Positions 32,834 through 40,001 of a DNA stretch of 64,000 nucleotides are shown piece after piece; the first letter of the stretch is position 1, and each line of letters opens with the position of its first letter. Under the pieces are notes generated by a model that was given only the letters and a program-made list of their open reading frames with translations, ran no database searches and had not been told where the DNA came from. The DNA comes from a bacterium (lineage in GTDB: Bacteria; Joyebacterota; Joyebacteria; Joyebacterales; Joyebacteraceae): NCBI GenBank assembly GCA_025774935.1, contig JALGZK010000011.1, positions 1 to 64,000 on the forward strand, written 5' to 3'. Both the position numbers and the translations under genes were made by a program.

Positions 32834-33601
32834 TCAGGCGGCTGCAGCGACTCTCTTCTCCAGTTCCTCGATGTGCTCGTCGATGATCTCCGGTCCGCAG
32901 ACCTCTCCATGACCCGGCACGATCCTGTCGATCTCGAGCCGCTTGATCTTCTCGAGGCCGGCGATCCACTTCTTCCAGTCGCGCACTTCCCCGAACATAG
33001 TGACCGGCCCCGCGCGCTCGTTGATCGCGTCGCCGGCGAAGAGGACCTTGCTCTTCGGGTGGTACACGACGAGGTCGCACGGCGTGTGCCCGGGCAGGTG
33101 CTGGATGAGGATCTCCTCGCCGTTGGCCGCGAGGGAGACCTCCTCGCCGATGTGGCGGTGCGGCGACACGGGATGAACGTTCCCCACGTGCTTCCGGCAC
33201 GTCTCCGGGTCGATCTTGAGGAAGGCCTCGATCATTCCCTGGTAGTCCGTCGCATCGAGATGCGAGCGCATGTCCGCCATGCAGCCACCGAACGACTTGT
33301 GCGCGTAGATGAGCGTGTGGCGGTCGTCGAAGTAGCTGGCGGCGTAGCAGTGGTCGAGGTGGTGGTGCGTCAGCACAAGGTACGACATCTCTCGGCCCGG
33401 CGCCTTCGTCTGGGCGTAGTCCCACACGTAGCGTCCCTGCGCCTCCGTCTGCCCGGAGTTGACGAAGACCTGAGCGCGCCCGGTGGCGATGATCCCGACG
33501 TTCGCGGCGTGAACGCCCTCCAGCGTCTCCATGTCGAGAATCGCGTGGACGCCGTTGCCAAGGTCGGCAGTTCGCGGAACTCCGAGGCCTGGCTGTTCCA
33601 T
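32834..33601 (-). CDS. Metallo-beta-lactamase-fold hydrolase
   Basis: 255 residues. The zinc-binding signature THHHLDHCYAASYF is at about 79-92, with later ligands in QHLPGHTPCDLVVYHP, FAGDAINE and IVPGHGEV. The opening (VHAILDMETLEGVHAANVG) and the length fit the glyoxalase-II/beta-lactamase-like group. Most such proteins are thioester, lactone or phosphoester hydrolases. The substrate is not evident. It lies 60 bases downstream of thrS on the same strand. Confidence 0.85.
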   Translation of the reverse strand: MEQPGLGVPRTADLGNGVHAILDMETLEGVHAANVGIIATGRAQVFVNSGQTEAQGRYVWDYAQTKAPGREMSYLVLTHHHLDHCYAASYFDDRHTLIYAHKSFGGCMADMRSHLDATDYQGMIEAFLKIDPETCRKHVGNVHPVSPHRHIGEEVSLAANGEEILIQHLPGHTPCDLVVYHPKSKVLFAGDAINERAGPVTMFGEVRDWKKWIAGLEKIKRLEIDRIVPGHGEVCGPEIIDEHIEELEKRVAAAA

Positions 33602-33661
33602 GCTCTTACCCCCTGAGGGATCAGTGCTGTCGCGTGGAAGCTGTCGGAATCGCGGGCGCGG

Positions 33662-35539
33662 CTATCCGACGAAGATGGGCCTGAGCGAGAGGCGCTTCGG
33701 TACGTTGAGCGGCCGGAATGGCCGACCCGCGGTCTTCTCCTCGATGAGCGAGTTGAGCCTGTCGAGCGAGAACGTCTCCTGTTCGCCGCCGTGCACTCGG
33801 ACCGAGAGTTCGCCGCTCTCGACCTCGCGGTCTCCGACGACCAGAACGAACGGAACCCACCGCCTTCCTGCCTGCCGGATCTTCTTGCCGACGCTCATGT
33901 CGCGGTCGTCGAAGTCGGCGCGGAAGGGGATCTTCTCGAGAAGCGATTCGCAGAAGGCGTGGTGCCTGTCTGCGACGGGGATGATGCGGATCTGCGTCGG
34001 CGCGAGCCAGAGCGGGAAGTTCGGTACGCCCTTCTCTCGCACCTTGATCGCCTGCTGCTCGAGGATGGCGCAGAGCACCCGCTCGATCGAGCCGGAGATC
34101 GAGGTGTGCATGAGGATCGGGTGTCTCTTCTGGCCGTCCTCCTCGACGTAGGTGATGTCGAAGCGGTCGGTGTTCTCGACGTCGATCTGTACTGTTGAGA
34201 GGCACGAAGACTTGCCCTGAGCGTCGACGAAGTTGTACTCGAGCTTCGCGACGAAGTAGAAGAAGCGCTCGTCCCAGATCTCCACGAGCATCGGCTTGCC
34301 TGCGCGCCGGGCGATCTCGCCGGCGAAGTCCGGGTCTTCGTCCATGAACCCGCGAACGAACCGCACGGCGACCTCGTAATCGATCCCGAAGTCATCCATG
34401 CATCGGGTGGAGAGCTCCATTTGCTGCAGGAACTCCTCGCGCGCGCTTACGTTGTCCCTGGCGAGCGTGTGGAGGTCGGGCATCGTGAACGTGCGGAGCC
34501 GCCTGAGTCCGGCAAGCTCGCCGGTCTGTTCGCGGCGGAACGAGTAGTGGCTGATCTCGAAGAGCCTCGCCGGGAGCATGCGGTGGGAGAGCTGCATGTC
34601 GTGCTGCATCAGATACTGGCCGAAGCAGGCGGCGAACCTGAGGAAGAACTCCTTCTGGTCGGAGAGGAGCACGTACTGCCGCGCGGGGAAGCGGTTCAGG
34701 TAGCTCATCAGGTTCGGGTGCTGGTAGTCGTACATGATGGGCGTCTCGACCCGCATCGCTCCGTACTCGGTGAGGAGGTTCGAGACGTGCTCCTCCGAGA
34801 GGCGCTTGATGAGCTCGCCGTCGGGATACCAGCGGAAGTTCCCGCCGTCCGACGCGGGCTCGTAGTCGACCAGCTCCTGCCTGCGCATGATCTCGATGTG
34901 GGCGGGCGGTTCGTCTGACGCCCGCGTTCCTGAGATCTCGTAGTCGTACATGAGCTTCACGTTGGGGCACCCCGGGAAGTCGAAGTCCTCCGCTAGGCAC
35001 GACACTCCGTCTGGCGACATGATGCACCACTCGGACCGGAGCACCTTCTCGGCCTTGATGGCCTCGGACGCGTCCTTGTCCTCGACGTCGGCGGATTTGC
35101 CTTCTTCCGGGACGATCGTCTTCGCGAGCTCCGAGAGCGGGTGTCCCTTGCACTCGATCTCGAAACCCTTGTAGAACCCGAATGGCGCCTCGTGGATCGT
35201 GAGGTCGTCGTTCGCGCGCATGAGTTCCCCGATCCTCGCGAGGACCTTCGTCGCTACCCTGGGAGAGGAGAGGTTGCTCGAGAGATGGGCGTACGGGTAG
35301 AGCATCACGTCCGCGGTCCCGACCTCCCGGGCGTGGTCGGCGATCGTCGTCGCTGCCTGTCTCGCCACGGACTCGACGTTCTTCTCGTCGGTCTTCTCCG
35401 AAGCGAGGTACGCGACGAGCGCGTCGCCTGTCGAACCGTTCCGCTGGTCCTCGGGCAGCTCGGCCATCGAGGAGACGGCAGAGGTCTTCTCGGTAACGTG
35501 AAAGCTGAACTTCGCTGCGTGGATAAGGAGGATACGCAT
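33662..35539 (-). CDS. thrS: Threonyl-tRNA synthetase of archaeal type
   Basis: 625 residues. The N-terminal ~145 residues (MRILLIHAAKFSFHVTEKT, VMLYPYAHLSSNLS, FGFYKGFEIECKGHPLSEL) are the archaeal D-aminoacyl-deacylase-like editing domain, not the bacterial TGS and N2 domains. A class II core follows, with RLFEISHYSFRREQTGEL (motif 2), a zinc-site histidine near ILMHTSISGSIERV (motif 3) and an anticodon-binding domain (APTQIRIIPVADRHHAF). It charges tRNA-Thr and should edit mischarged Ser. It has its own minus-strand promoter (35658-35686). The archaeal architecture in a bacterial chromosome suggests ancient transfer. No second ThrRS is in view. Confidence 0.92.
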   Translation of the reverse strand: MRILLIHAAKFSFHVTEKTSAVSSMAELPEDQRNGSTGDALVAYLASEKTDEKNVESVARQAATTIADHAREVGTADVMLYPYAHLSSNLSSPRVATKVLARIGELMRANDDLTIHEAPFGFYKGFEIECKGHPLSELAKTIVPEEGKSADVEDKDASEAIKAEKVLRSEWCIMSPDGVSCLAEDFDFPGCPNVKLMYDYEISGTRASDEPPAHIEIMRRQELVDYEPASDGGNFRWYPDGELIKRLSEEHVSNLLTEYGAMRVETPIMYDYQHPNLMSYLNRFPARQYVLLSDQKEFFLRFAACFGQYLMQHDMQLSHRMLPARLFEISHYSFRREQTGELAGLRRLRTFTMPDLHTLARDNVSAREEFLQQMELSTRCMDDFGIDYEVAVRFVRGFMDEDPDFAGEIARRAGKPMLVEIWDERFFYFVAKLEYNFVDAQGKSSCLSTVQIDVENTDRFDITYVEEDGQKRHPILMHTSISGSIERVLCAILEQQAIKVREKGVPNFPLWLAPTQIRIIPVADRHHAFCESLLEKIPFRADFDDRDMSVGKKIRQAGRRWVPFVLVVGDREVESGELSVRVHGGEQETFSLDRLNSLIEEKTAGRPFRPLNVPKRLSLRPIFVG

Positions 35540-35629
35540 GTTCGGTTTTCCCAGGGTCTTCCTGCGACGCTCTAGGTTGTCTCGATGTTCGGGATCCGGG
35601 TGCTCGGTGTCAGGGGTCCGGATTCACGA

Positions 35630-35653
35630 CTCCGCGGGGCCCTTCCCGCGGAG
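35630..35653 (-). terminator. Hairpin in the thrS leader / after the ECF gene
   Basis: CTCCGCGGG (35630-35638) pairs perfectly with CCCGCGGAG (35645-35653). On the minus strand it lies just after the thrS -10 and 11 bases after the ECF S-component stop, with no U-run. It could end the upstream operon or be a leader structure. Confidence 0.45.
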
Positions 35654-35657
35654 GCTC

Positions 35658-35686
35658 ATTGTATCACGCTTTCCGCACCCGCTCAA
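35658..35686 (-). promoter_or_regulatory. Promoter of thrS
   Basis: On the minus strand, -35 TTGAGC (35686-35681), 17-base spacer, -10 TACAAT (35663-35658) preceded by TGA. It overlaps the end of the ECF gene and leaves a leader of about 110 bases before the thrS ATG. Confidence 0.65.
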
Positions 35687-36263
35687 TCGCACGCACGATG
35701 GCGGGCACGAGGGCGAGCTGGATGGCCATTCCCACCCAACCCGCGCCGATTGCGGCGAAAGCGGCGACGACCGTCCTGGCCTGGATGCCGATGACCGGCG
35801 CAAACCAGACGACGACGAGCACCCAGACGACCCTTCCGACGACCATGGCCGGGACGAGCGCGAACCAGACCGAGAGCGTCGCCGCCCGCGCCCTGCTCTC
35901 AGGTGTCTCGTCCTCCGCCCCGCGGCCCCACCTCTTCCGAAGGAAGGTGCAGAACCAGGGCCTCAGGAGCCCGGCGACGAACCCGTACGTTGCGAGCTCG
36001 AAGACCATCGGCACCATGTAGAAGACGGGAGGGCGGCCGACGAGGATGCTCGAGAGGACCGGCGAACCCGCGCCGACGATGAGCCCGGCGATGGGCCCGA
36101 GGACCAGGCCCGCGATGAACGTCGGGATGTGCATCGGGAGGAAGATTCGCCCGCCGAGCGGGAACATGTGGAAGAGCATCGGCAGCAGGATCCCCAGAGC
36201 CAGGAGGAGCGCCGTACCCGTAATGGTCGTCGTGCTGAGCCTGTGCCGGGGCTGGTAGGTCAT
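35664..36263 (-). CDS. ECF-type transporter substrate-binding (S) component-like membrane protein
   Basis: 199 residues from an ATG with GGAGGG upstream, overlapping the fmdE stop (ATGA). About six membrane helices are visible. The N-terminal half has the S-component look: ALLLALGILLPMLFHMF, LPMHIPTFIAGLVLGPIAG and GAGSPVLSSI. S components bind a vitamin or metal and dock on a shared energising module (EcfA, A', T), which is not in this window. The ligand is unknown. Coupling to an FmdE-type protein hints at a metal- or pterin-linked cofactor, which is inference. Confidence 0.7.
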   Translation of the reverse strand: MTYQPRHRLSTTTITGTALLLALGILLPMLFHMFPLGGRIFLPMHIPTFIAGLVLGPIAGLIVGAGSPVLSSILVGRPPVFYMVPMVFELATYGFVAGLLRPWFCTFLRKRWGRGAEDETPESRARAATLSVWFALVPAMVVGRVVWVLVVVWFAPVIGIQARTVVAAFAAIGAGWVGMAIQLALVPAIVRAIERVRKA

Positions 36264-36688
36264 CCCTCGCTCGCTCCCTCCGCGCTCTCGCCTATCGTGA
36301 AGAGCCGACCTTCCTCCATCTCCCATATCTTGCAGGAGAACTCCTCGCAGTCTTCCTCGCGGCACTCCTTCTCGATCCAGTCGAAGATCTCGGTCCGCAG
36401 GGTGATGGTCATCGTCCTACCTTCTCCGACGACGTCGATGGCCATGCGGCGGTCGTTCCCGACCTCGACCCCGCTGTTGCCGATCGTGCAGGGTGTCGAC
36501 ATCTGTATGCCGTCGACCATGCACGAGTACGGCGGTGCCTTCCCCGTGTGCGCGCGGATGCGGTAGGCGAACGGAGTCTCTCCGAACTCCCGCGTCACGA
36601 CTCCTCCCATCCGGAGCCCGACGACGAGATACGGCCCGAGGTGGGTGTGGAAGTCCGCCGCCTGCCTGAGTTCCTCCGGCACGTTCAC
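36260..36688 (-). CDS. FmdE-family protein
   Basis: 142 residues from a GTG with GGAG six bases upstream (the frame is open to 36772 but without a ribosome site). The FmdE fold is clear: ADFHTHLGPYLVVGLRMG at the start, then YSCMVDGIQMSTPCTIGN, and IRAHTGKAPP. FmdE was named from formylmethanofuran dehydrogenase operons, but stand-alone homologues are widespread in bacteria and of undefined function. The extra cysteines near the C-terminus (KECREEDCEEFSCKIWE) could bind a metal. First gene of a two-gene operon with the ECF S component. Confidence 0.8.
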   Translation of the reverse strand: MNVPEELRQAADFHTHLGPYLVVGLRMGGVVTREFGETPFAYRIRAHTGKAPPYSCMVDGIQMSTPCTIGNSGVEVGNDRRMAIDVVGEGRTMTITLRTEIFDWIEKECREEDCEEFSCKIWEMEEGRLFTIGESAEGASEG

Positions 36689-36742
36689 GGGTGTCTCCGG
36701 GGTTCTGAAGGTCCTCGGCGCCTGTCGTCTCCTTCGGTCGGC

Positions 36743-36771
36743 ATTATACAGAAGGAGGCGGCTGCCCGCCA
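36743..36771 (-). promoter_or_regulatory. Probable promoter of the fmdE-ECF operon
   Basis: A perfect -10 TATAAT on the minus strand (36748-36743), 54 bases before the GTG start. The matching -35 (TGGCGG, 36771-36766) is poor. Confidence 0.45.
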
Positions 36772-36845
36772 CCGCGCACGTGGGCGCCCCGCGCGATCGG
36801 GGGCCACCGCGTCCGTGCGGGGTGTCCGAAGGAAAGGCGCGCTCG

Positions 36846-36875
36846 TTGACCCGGTTCGAGCCGACCTGCTAGACT
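36846..36875 (+). promoter_or_regulatory. Promoter of the small membrane protein/glycosyltransferase pair
   Basis: -35 TTGACC (36846-36851), 18-base spacer, -10 TAGACT (36870-36875) preceded by TGC. It is 62 bases before the ATG at 36937. Confidence 0.55.
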
Positions 36876-36936
36876 CCGCGCAGGCGCGAAGGGAGGTCGT
36901 TGGCCAGCGCGCCCTGCCGGAACCCAGGAGGTGTTC

Positions 36937-37137
36937 ATGGTCGCGAACCCCGAGAGAGAGCCGGCGACCGTCGAGCCCGCGGGGGGAGACTCCCCCGAGG
37001 AGAGACCCGCTCGGCGGCTCGGCGCCGTGGGAGCGTGGATCGTCGTCATTCTGTGCTGCCTGCTTCTCGCGGCGTATCTCTTCCTTCACGACACGTCACT
37101 CCGCTCCGTTCTCGACTGGACGGCGTCCGGCCAGTGA
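36937..37137 (+). CDS. Small single-pass membrane protein
   Basis: 66 residues from an ATG seven bases after GGAGG. A charged, Pro/Glu-rich N-terminus precedes one membrane helix (VGAWIVVILCCLLLAAYLFL) and a short tail. I recognise no family. It ends 7 bases before the glycosyltransferase-like gene and is probably translated with it. It may be an accessory subunit, but that is a guess. Confidence 0.6.
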   Translation: MVANPEREPATVEPAGGDSPEERPARRLGAVGAWIVVILCCLLLAAYLFLHDTSLRSVLDWTASGQ

Positions 37138-37144
37138 GGTCGCA

Positions 37145-39109
37145 TTGGGCATCCTGACGGTCACCCTGACGATCGGGCTTCTGTTCTGCGCGGTCCTCCC
37201 CGTCGCGCGCCTCTGGCGCTCGAGGGCGGCGGCGATCGTCGCCGTCGGAGTATTCGCCTTCGGTCTGCTCGTCCTGGCGGTCCAGTTCCTCGGCATCATC
37301 TCGGCGGCGACCGGCGCGAGGGCGGTCGCCCCGTTGCCGCTCCTGGTGACCGTGGCGGTCGCGTGCGCCATCGTGTGGGCGCGTGAGTTCCTGCGCAGGA
37401 AGCGGGGGGAGGCCCGCGGGGGCCCGGTTCTCGCCTTGAGGGCGATACCGGCCTGGCCGTCGGCCGCAGCAGGGGCCGGTGCGGCGTTCCTCTCGGTCGC
37501 GGTGTCGTCGGCGCTCTCCGCTCCGCCCCGCGGGTGGGACGTCCTCACCTACCACCTCCCGCGAGCCGCGGCCTGGCTCCTGCACGGAGACCTCGGCGTC
37601 TACGGTTCCACTGGAGCGTTCTACCCGGGGAACGCGCAGCTCGCGATCCTGCTCCTGTTCTTCTCGGGGAGCGACCTCCTGGTGTCGCTCGTCCAGCTCC
37701 CGTTCGTTCTTCTCGGCGCCGTGGCCCTCTACGGCCTCGCCCGGCAGCTCGGCGCCTCGACCACCTCTTCGTCGGTGCCCGTGCTCATCCTCCTCACGTC
37801 ACCGATCGTCTTCTTCCAGACCACGATCGCGAAGGACGACCTTGTCGTGACGGCGCTCGTCGCGGCGTTCCTGTTCTTTCTCGTGCGGTCGCTCGGAGTG
37901 GCGGGGAGTGAGACGGCGAGCGGGCGTCGCGTCGCGGCTGAGTCCGCGGTGGCGGGACTCGCACTCGGTCTCGCCGTCGGCACGAAGTACTCGATCCTCC
38001 CGTTCGCGATCGTCTCTGTGGCCGTCGTGTTCGGGGCGCACGCGTGGCTCGCGGGCCGTGAACGCTGCGCGACCGGGCGGGCGGCGCTGGTCGCGGGTAT
38101 CTTCGCACTCGGGGTGGTTCTGCCGTCGGCGTTCTGGTTGATCCGGAACCTCGCGGTGACCGGGAACCCGATCGAGCCCCTGTCCCTCTCGCTCGCCGAG
38201 TGGGCCGGGTCGTCGGGCCTCGAGCAGGAGTTCCAGTTCGTTCCGACGCGCGGGTCGTGGTGGGTCTTCCCGATGATCGACCGCCACCTGAAGACGAGCT
38301 ACAGCGGCTCGGCGGGGTTCGGCGCGGCGTTCGCGGCGTTCGCACTCCCCGGCTTCGCGCTCCTGGTGTGGCGCGCGTCTGCCCGGAACCTGGGCCGCAC
38401 GCTCCGGACGAAGAACGCAGTTGTCCTTGCATCGATCGTCCTGGTCGTCGTCGCGTGGTGGTTCGGCAAGCACCACCTGCCGCGGTTCCTCCTTCCGGCG
38501 ATGGCGCTCGCGACCGTCCCGGCCGCGCTCGTCTTCGACTCCGTCCGGGGCAGAGCACGCGCCGTGCTGTGTGTGGTTCTCGCGGTCGCGGTCCTCTTCT
38601 CGGCCGCGGAGACGCTCCGCGTCGCGTTCCTGGACGACGACGTCACGTGGTCCCACCACCGAGGTGCGAGCCGCGAGGAGTTCTACCACGTTCCGGACGT
38701 TATCTACGAGCTTCCCGTCGGCACCCGGATCCTCCTTCTCCAGCCGACGGTCCACAACTACTACCAGACCTTCCGGTACCCGCTGATCGGCTCCCTCCCC
38801 GGGAACGAGGTTCTCATGGAGGAGGACGTCGGGATTGGTTTCGACATCAAGAACGAGGGCGCACTCGGCGCGTACCGCGATCTGATCGACGCCGACATCG
38901 AGTACGTCTTCATGAGGACGATCGGCGTCAAGCCATACGAGACGTGGTTCGACGACTTCCCCGACCTCTACGAAAAGGTCGTGGACAAGACCGAGCGGAG
39001 CTACCCGTGGTACCGCGTCAGCATCGCGGTGACGCCGGAGGGCGAGGTGCTGGGCGGAGGCACGGTGGTCACGAAGATGTACCGCGTCATCTCTGAAGCC
39101 GGCGGATAG
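37145..39109 (+). CDS. Polytopic membrane glycosyltransferase-like protein (GT-C fold)
   Basis: 654 residues from a TTG with GAGGT nine bases upstream; no ATG or GTG is suitable. It has 12-13 membrane helices. The first large loop carries PRGWDVLTYHLPRAAAWLLHGD, matching the GT-C signature in which the aspartate contacts the lipid-phosphate sugar donor. A globular C-terminal part (from ~520) follows. Relatives in the GT39/ArnT/DUF2029 range add sugars to proteins or lipids from polyprenyl-phosphate donors. Acceptor and sugar are unknown. The short membrane gene upstream is co-oriented at 7 bases. Confidence 0.75.
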   Translation: MGILTVTLTIGLLFCAVLPVARLWRSRAAAIVAVGVFAFGLLVLAVQFLGIISAATGARAVAPLPLLVTVAVACAIVWAREFLRRKRGEARGGPVLALRAIPAWPSAAAGAGAAFLSVAVSSALSAPPRGWDVLTYHLPRAAAWLLHGDLGVYGSTGAFYPGNAQLAILLLFFSGSDLLVSLVQLPFVLLGAVALYGLARQLGASTTSSSVPVLILLTSPIVFFQTTIAKDDLVVTALVAAFLFFLVRSLGVAGSETASGRRVAAESAVAGLALGLAVGTKYSILPFAIVSVAVVFGAHAWLAGRERCATGRAALVAGIFALGVVLPSAFWLIRNLAVTGNPIEPLSLSLAEWAGSSGLEQEFQFVPTRGSWWVFPMIDRHLKTSYSGSAGFGAAFAAFALPGFALLVWRASARNLGRTLRTKNAVVLASIVLVVVAWWFGKHHLPRFLLPAMALATVPAALVFDSVRGRARAVLCVVLAVAVLFSAAETLRVAFLDDDVTWSHHRGASREEFYHVPDVIYELPVGTRILLLQPTVHNYYQTFRYPLIGSLPGNEVLMEEDVGIGFDIKNEGALGAYRDLIDADIEYVFMRTIGVKPYETWFDDFPDLYEKVVDKTERSYPWYRVSIAVTPEGEVLGGGTVVTKMYRVISEAGG

Positions 39110-39269
39110 TCGTCCCGGCCCGAAACGGACCTCCCGCGGCCCCCGGCCGCACTCACGCGCGTCCGAATCTCTCCCCACGCCAGCGAGTCCCTACTATATA
39201 GAGGGAGTGCTCCCCCGGAGCCGCGTCGCGGCACGCGGGCGGCGCCGAGGGATCACGGGGGGAAAGCAA

Positions 39270-39755
39270 ATGGCACGCAGCAACCTGTACGCGCTCCAAA
39301 TGGCTCTCGTCGTCCTCGCCGCGGTGGCGACTGCGGTCCCGGGGCAAGGGGCCGTCGTGTTCGTGGCGACGCTTGATGCCTCGCAGAACGTGCCGCCAAC
39401 AGAATCGCCTGCGACCGGGGCGGCGCTTCTGGTCCTGAACGATGCTGAGACGGAGGTCGCGTACACCGTCACCTACTCCGGACTCATGGGCTCGGAGGTG
39501 GGAGCGCACTTCCACAACGCGCCTCCTGGAGAGAACGGGTCGATACTTCACACGCTCCCGATGGGCACCCCGAAGGTGGGAGTCTGGGACGTCAGCCTGC
39601 ACGACGTCGGCGAGCTCTACGCCGGTCGGATCTACGTGAACGTCCACAGCACGGCCTACTTCTCGGGCGAGATCCGGGGCGACATCACTGAGTCGCTCGC
39701 CGCCGCCATCGACGAGCGTCAGAGCTGGAGCCGCATCAAAGCCCTCTACCAGTAG
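39270..39755 (+). CDS. Secreted CHRD-domain protein
   Basis: 161 residues from an ATG with GGGGGGAAAG upstream. A signal peptide (MALVVLAAVATAVPGQG) is followed by one CHRD domain: VATLDASQNVPPTESPATG, AYTVTYSGLMG, AHFHNAPPGENG, and YVNVHSTAYFSGEIRGDI. CHRD domains occur in animal chordin and in many bacterial secreted proteins of unknown function. A short helical tail ends the protein. An AT-rich block CTACTATATAG (39191-39201) lies upstream, but I cannot fix a -35. Confidence 0.88.
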   Translation: MARSNLYALQMALVVLAAVATAVPGQGAVVFVATLDASQNVPPTESPATGAALLVLNDAETEVAYTVTYSGLMGSEVGAHFHNAPPGENGSILHTLPMGTPKVGVWDVSLHDVGELYAGRIYVNVHSTAYFSGEIRGDITESLAAAIDERQSWSRIKALYQ

Positions 39756-39796
39756 CTGGCGGCGCCGTTTTCGCGAGCGACGCCGAATCCCCTTCT

Positions 39797-39837
39797 GGCC
39801 GGGGGCGGGGCGGCAGGTCCACCCGCCCCGTCCGGCC
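39797..39837 (+). terminator. GC-rich hairpin after the CHRD gene
   Basis: GGCCGG...CGGGGCGG (from 39797) pairs with CCGCCCCG...CCGGCC (to 39837) with a small bulge. It is followed by CACTCTTGCCTTG, which is only weakly U-rich. Confidence 0.45.
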
Positions 39838-39843
39838 GCACTC

Positions 39844-39872
39844 TTGCCTTGCTCCATCCCCGCAGGTAAGAT
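39844..39872 (+). promoter_or_regulatory. Promoter of the hyp operon
   Basis: -35 TTGCCT (39844-39849), 17-base spacer, -10 TAAGAT (39867-39872). It lies 129 bases before the hypF ATG, just after the CHRD terminator. Confidence 0.5.
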
Positions 39873-40001
39873 GAATGACTCGCGAAGGAACAGCCAGGTA
39901 GAGCCCGCCGGGCCGGCAGCTGGGGCCGTGAGCGGGCCCGATTCACGTTCTGGGGGCCCTGTGCCGTGGAGTCGGGCGGGCCGGCCGGCGGACGGGTGGC
40001 G

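Noticed and set aside
36548-37144. N-terminal extension of the glycosyltransferase-like gene in the same frame
   Set aside because: The upstream part is Arg-rich, overlaps the fmdE gene on the other strand and the small membrane gene, and has no ribosome site. The TTG at 37145 with GAGGT is better placed.
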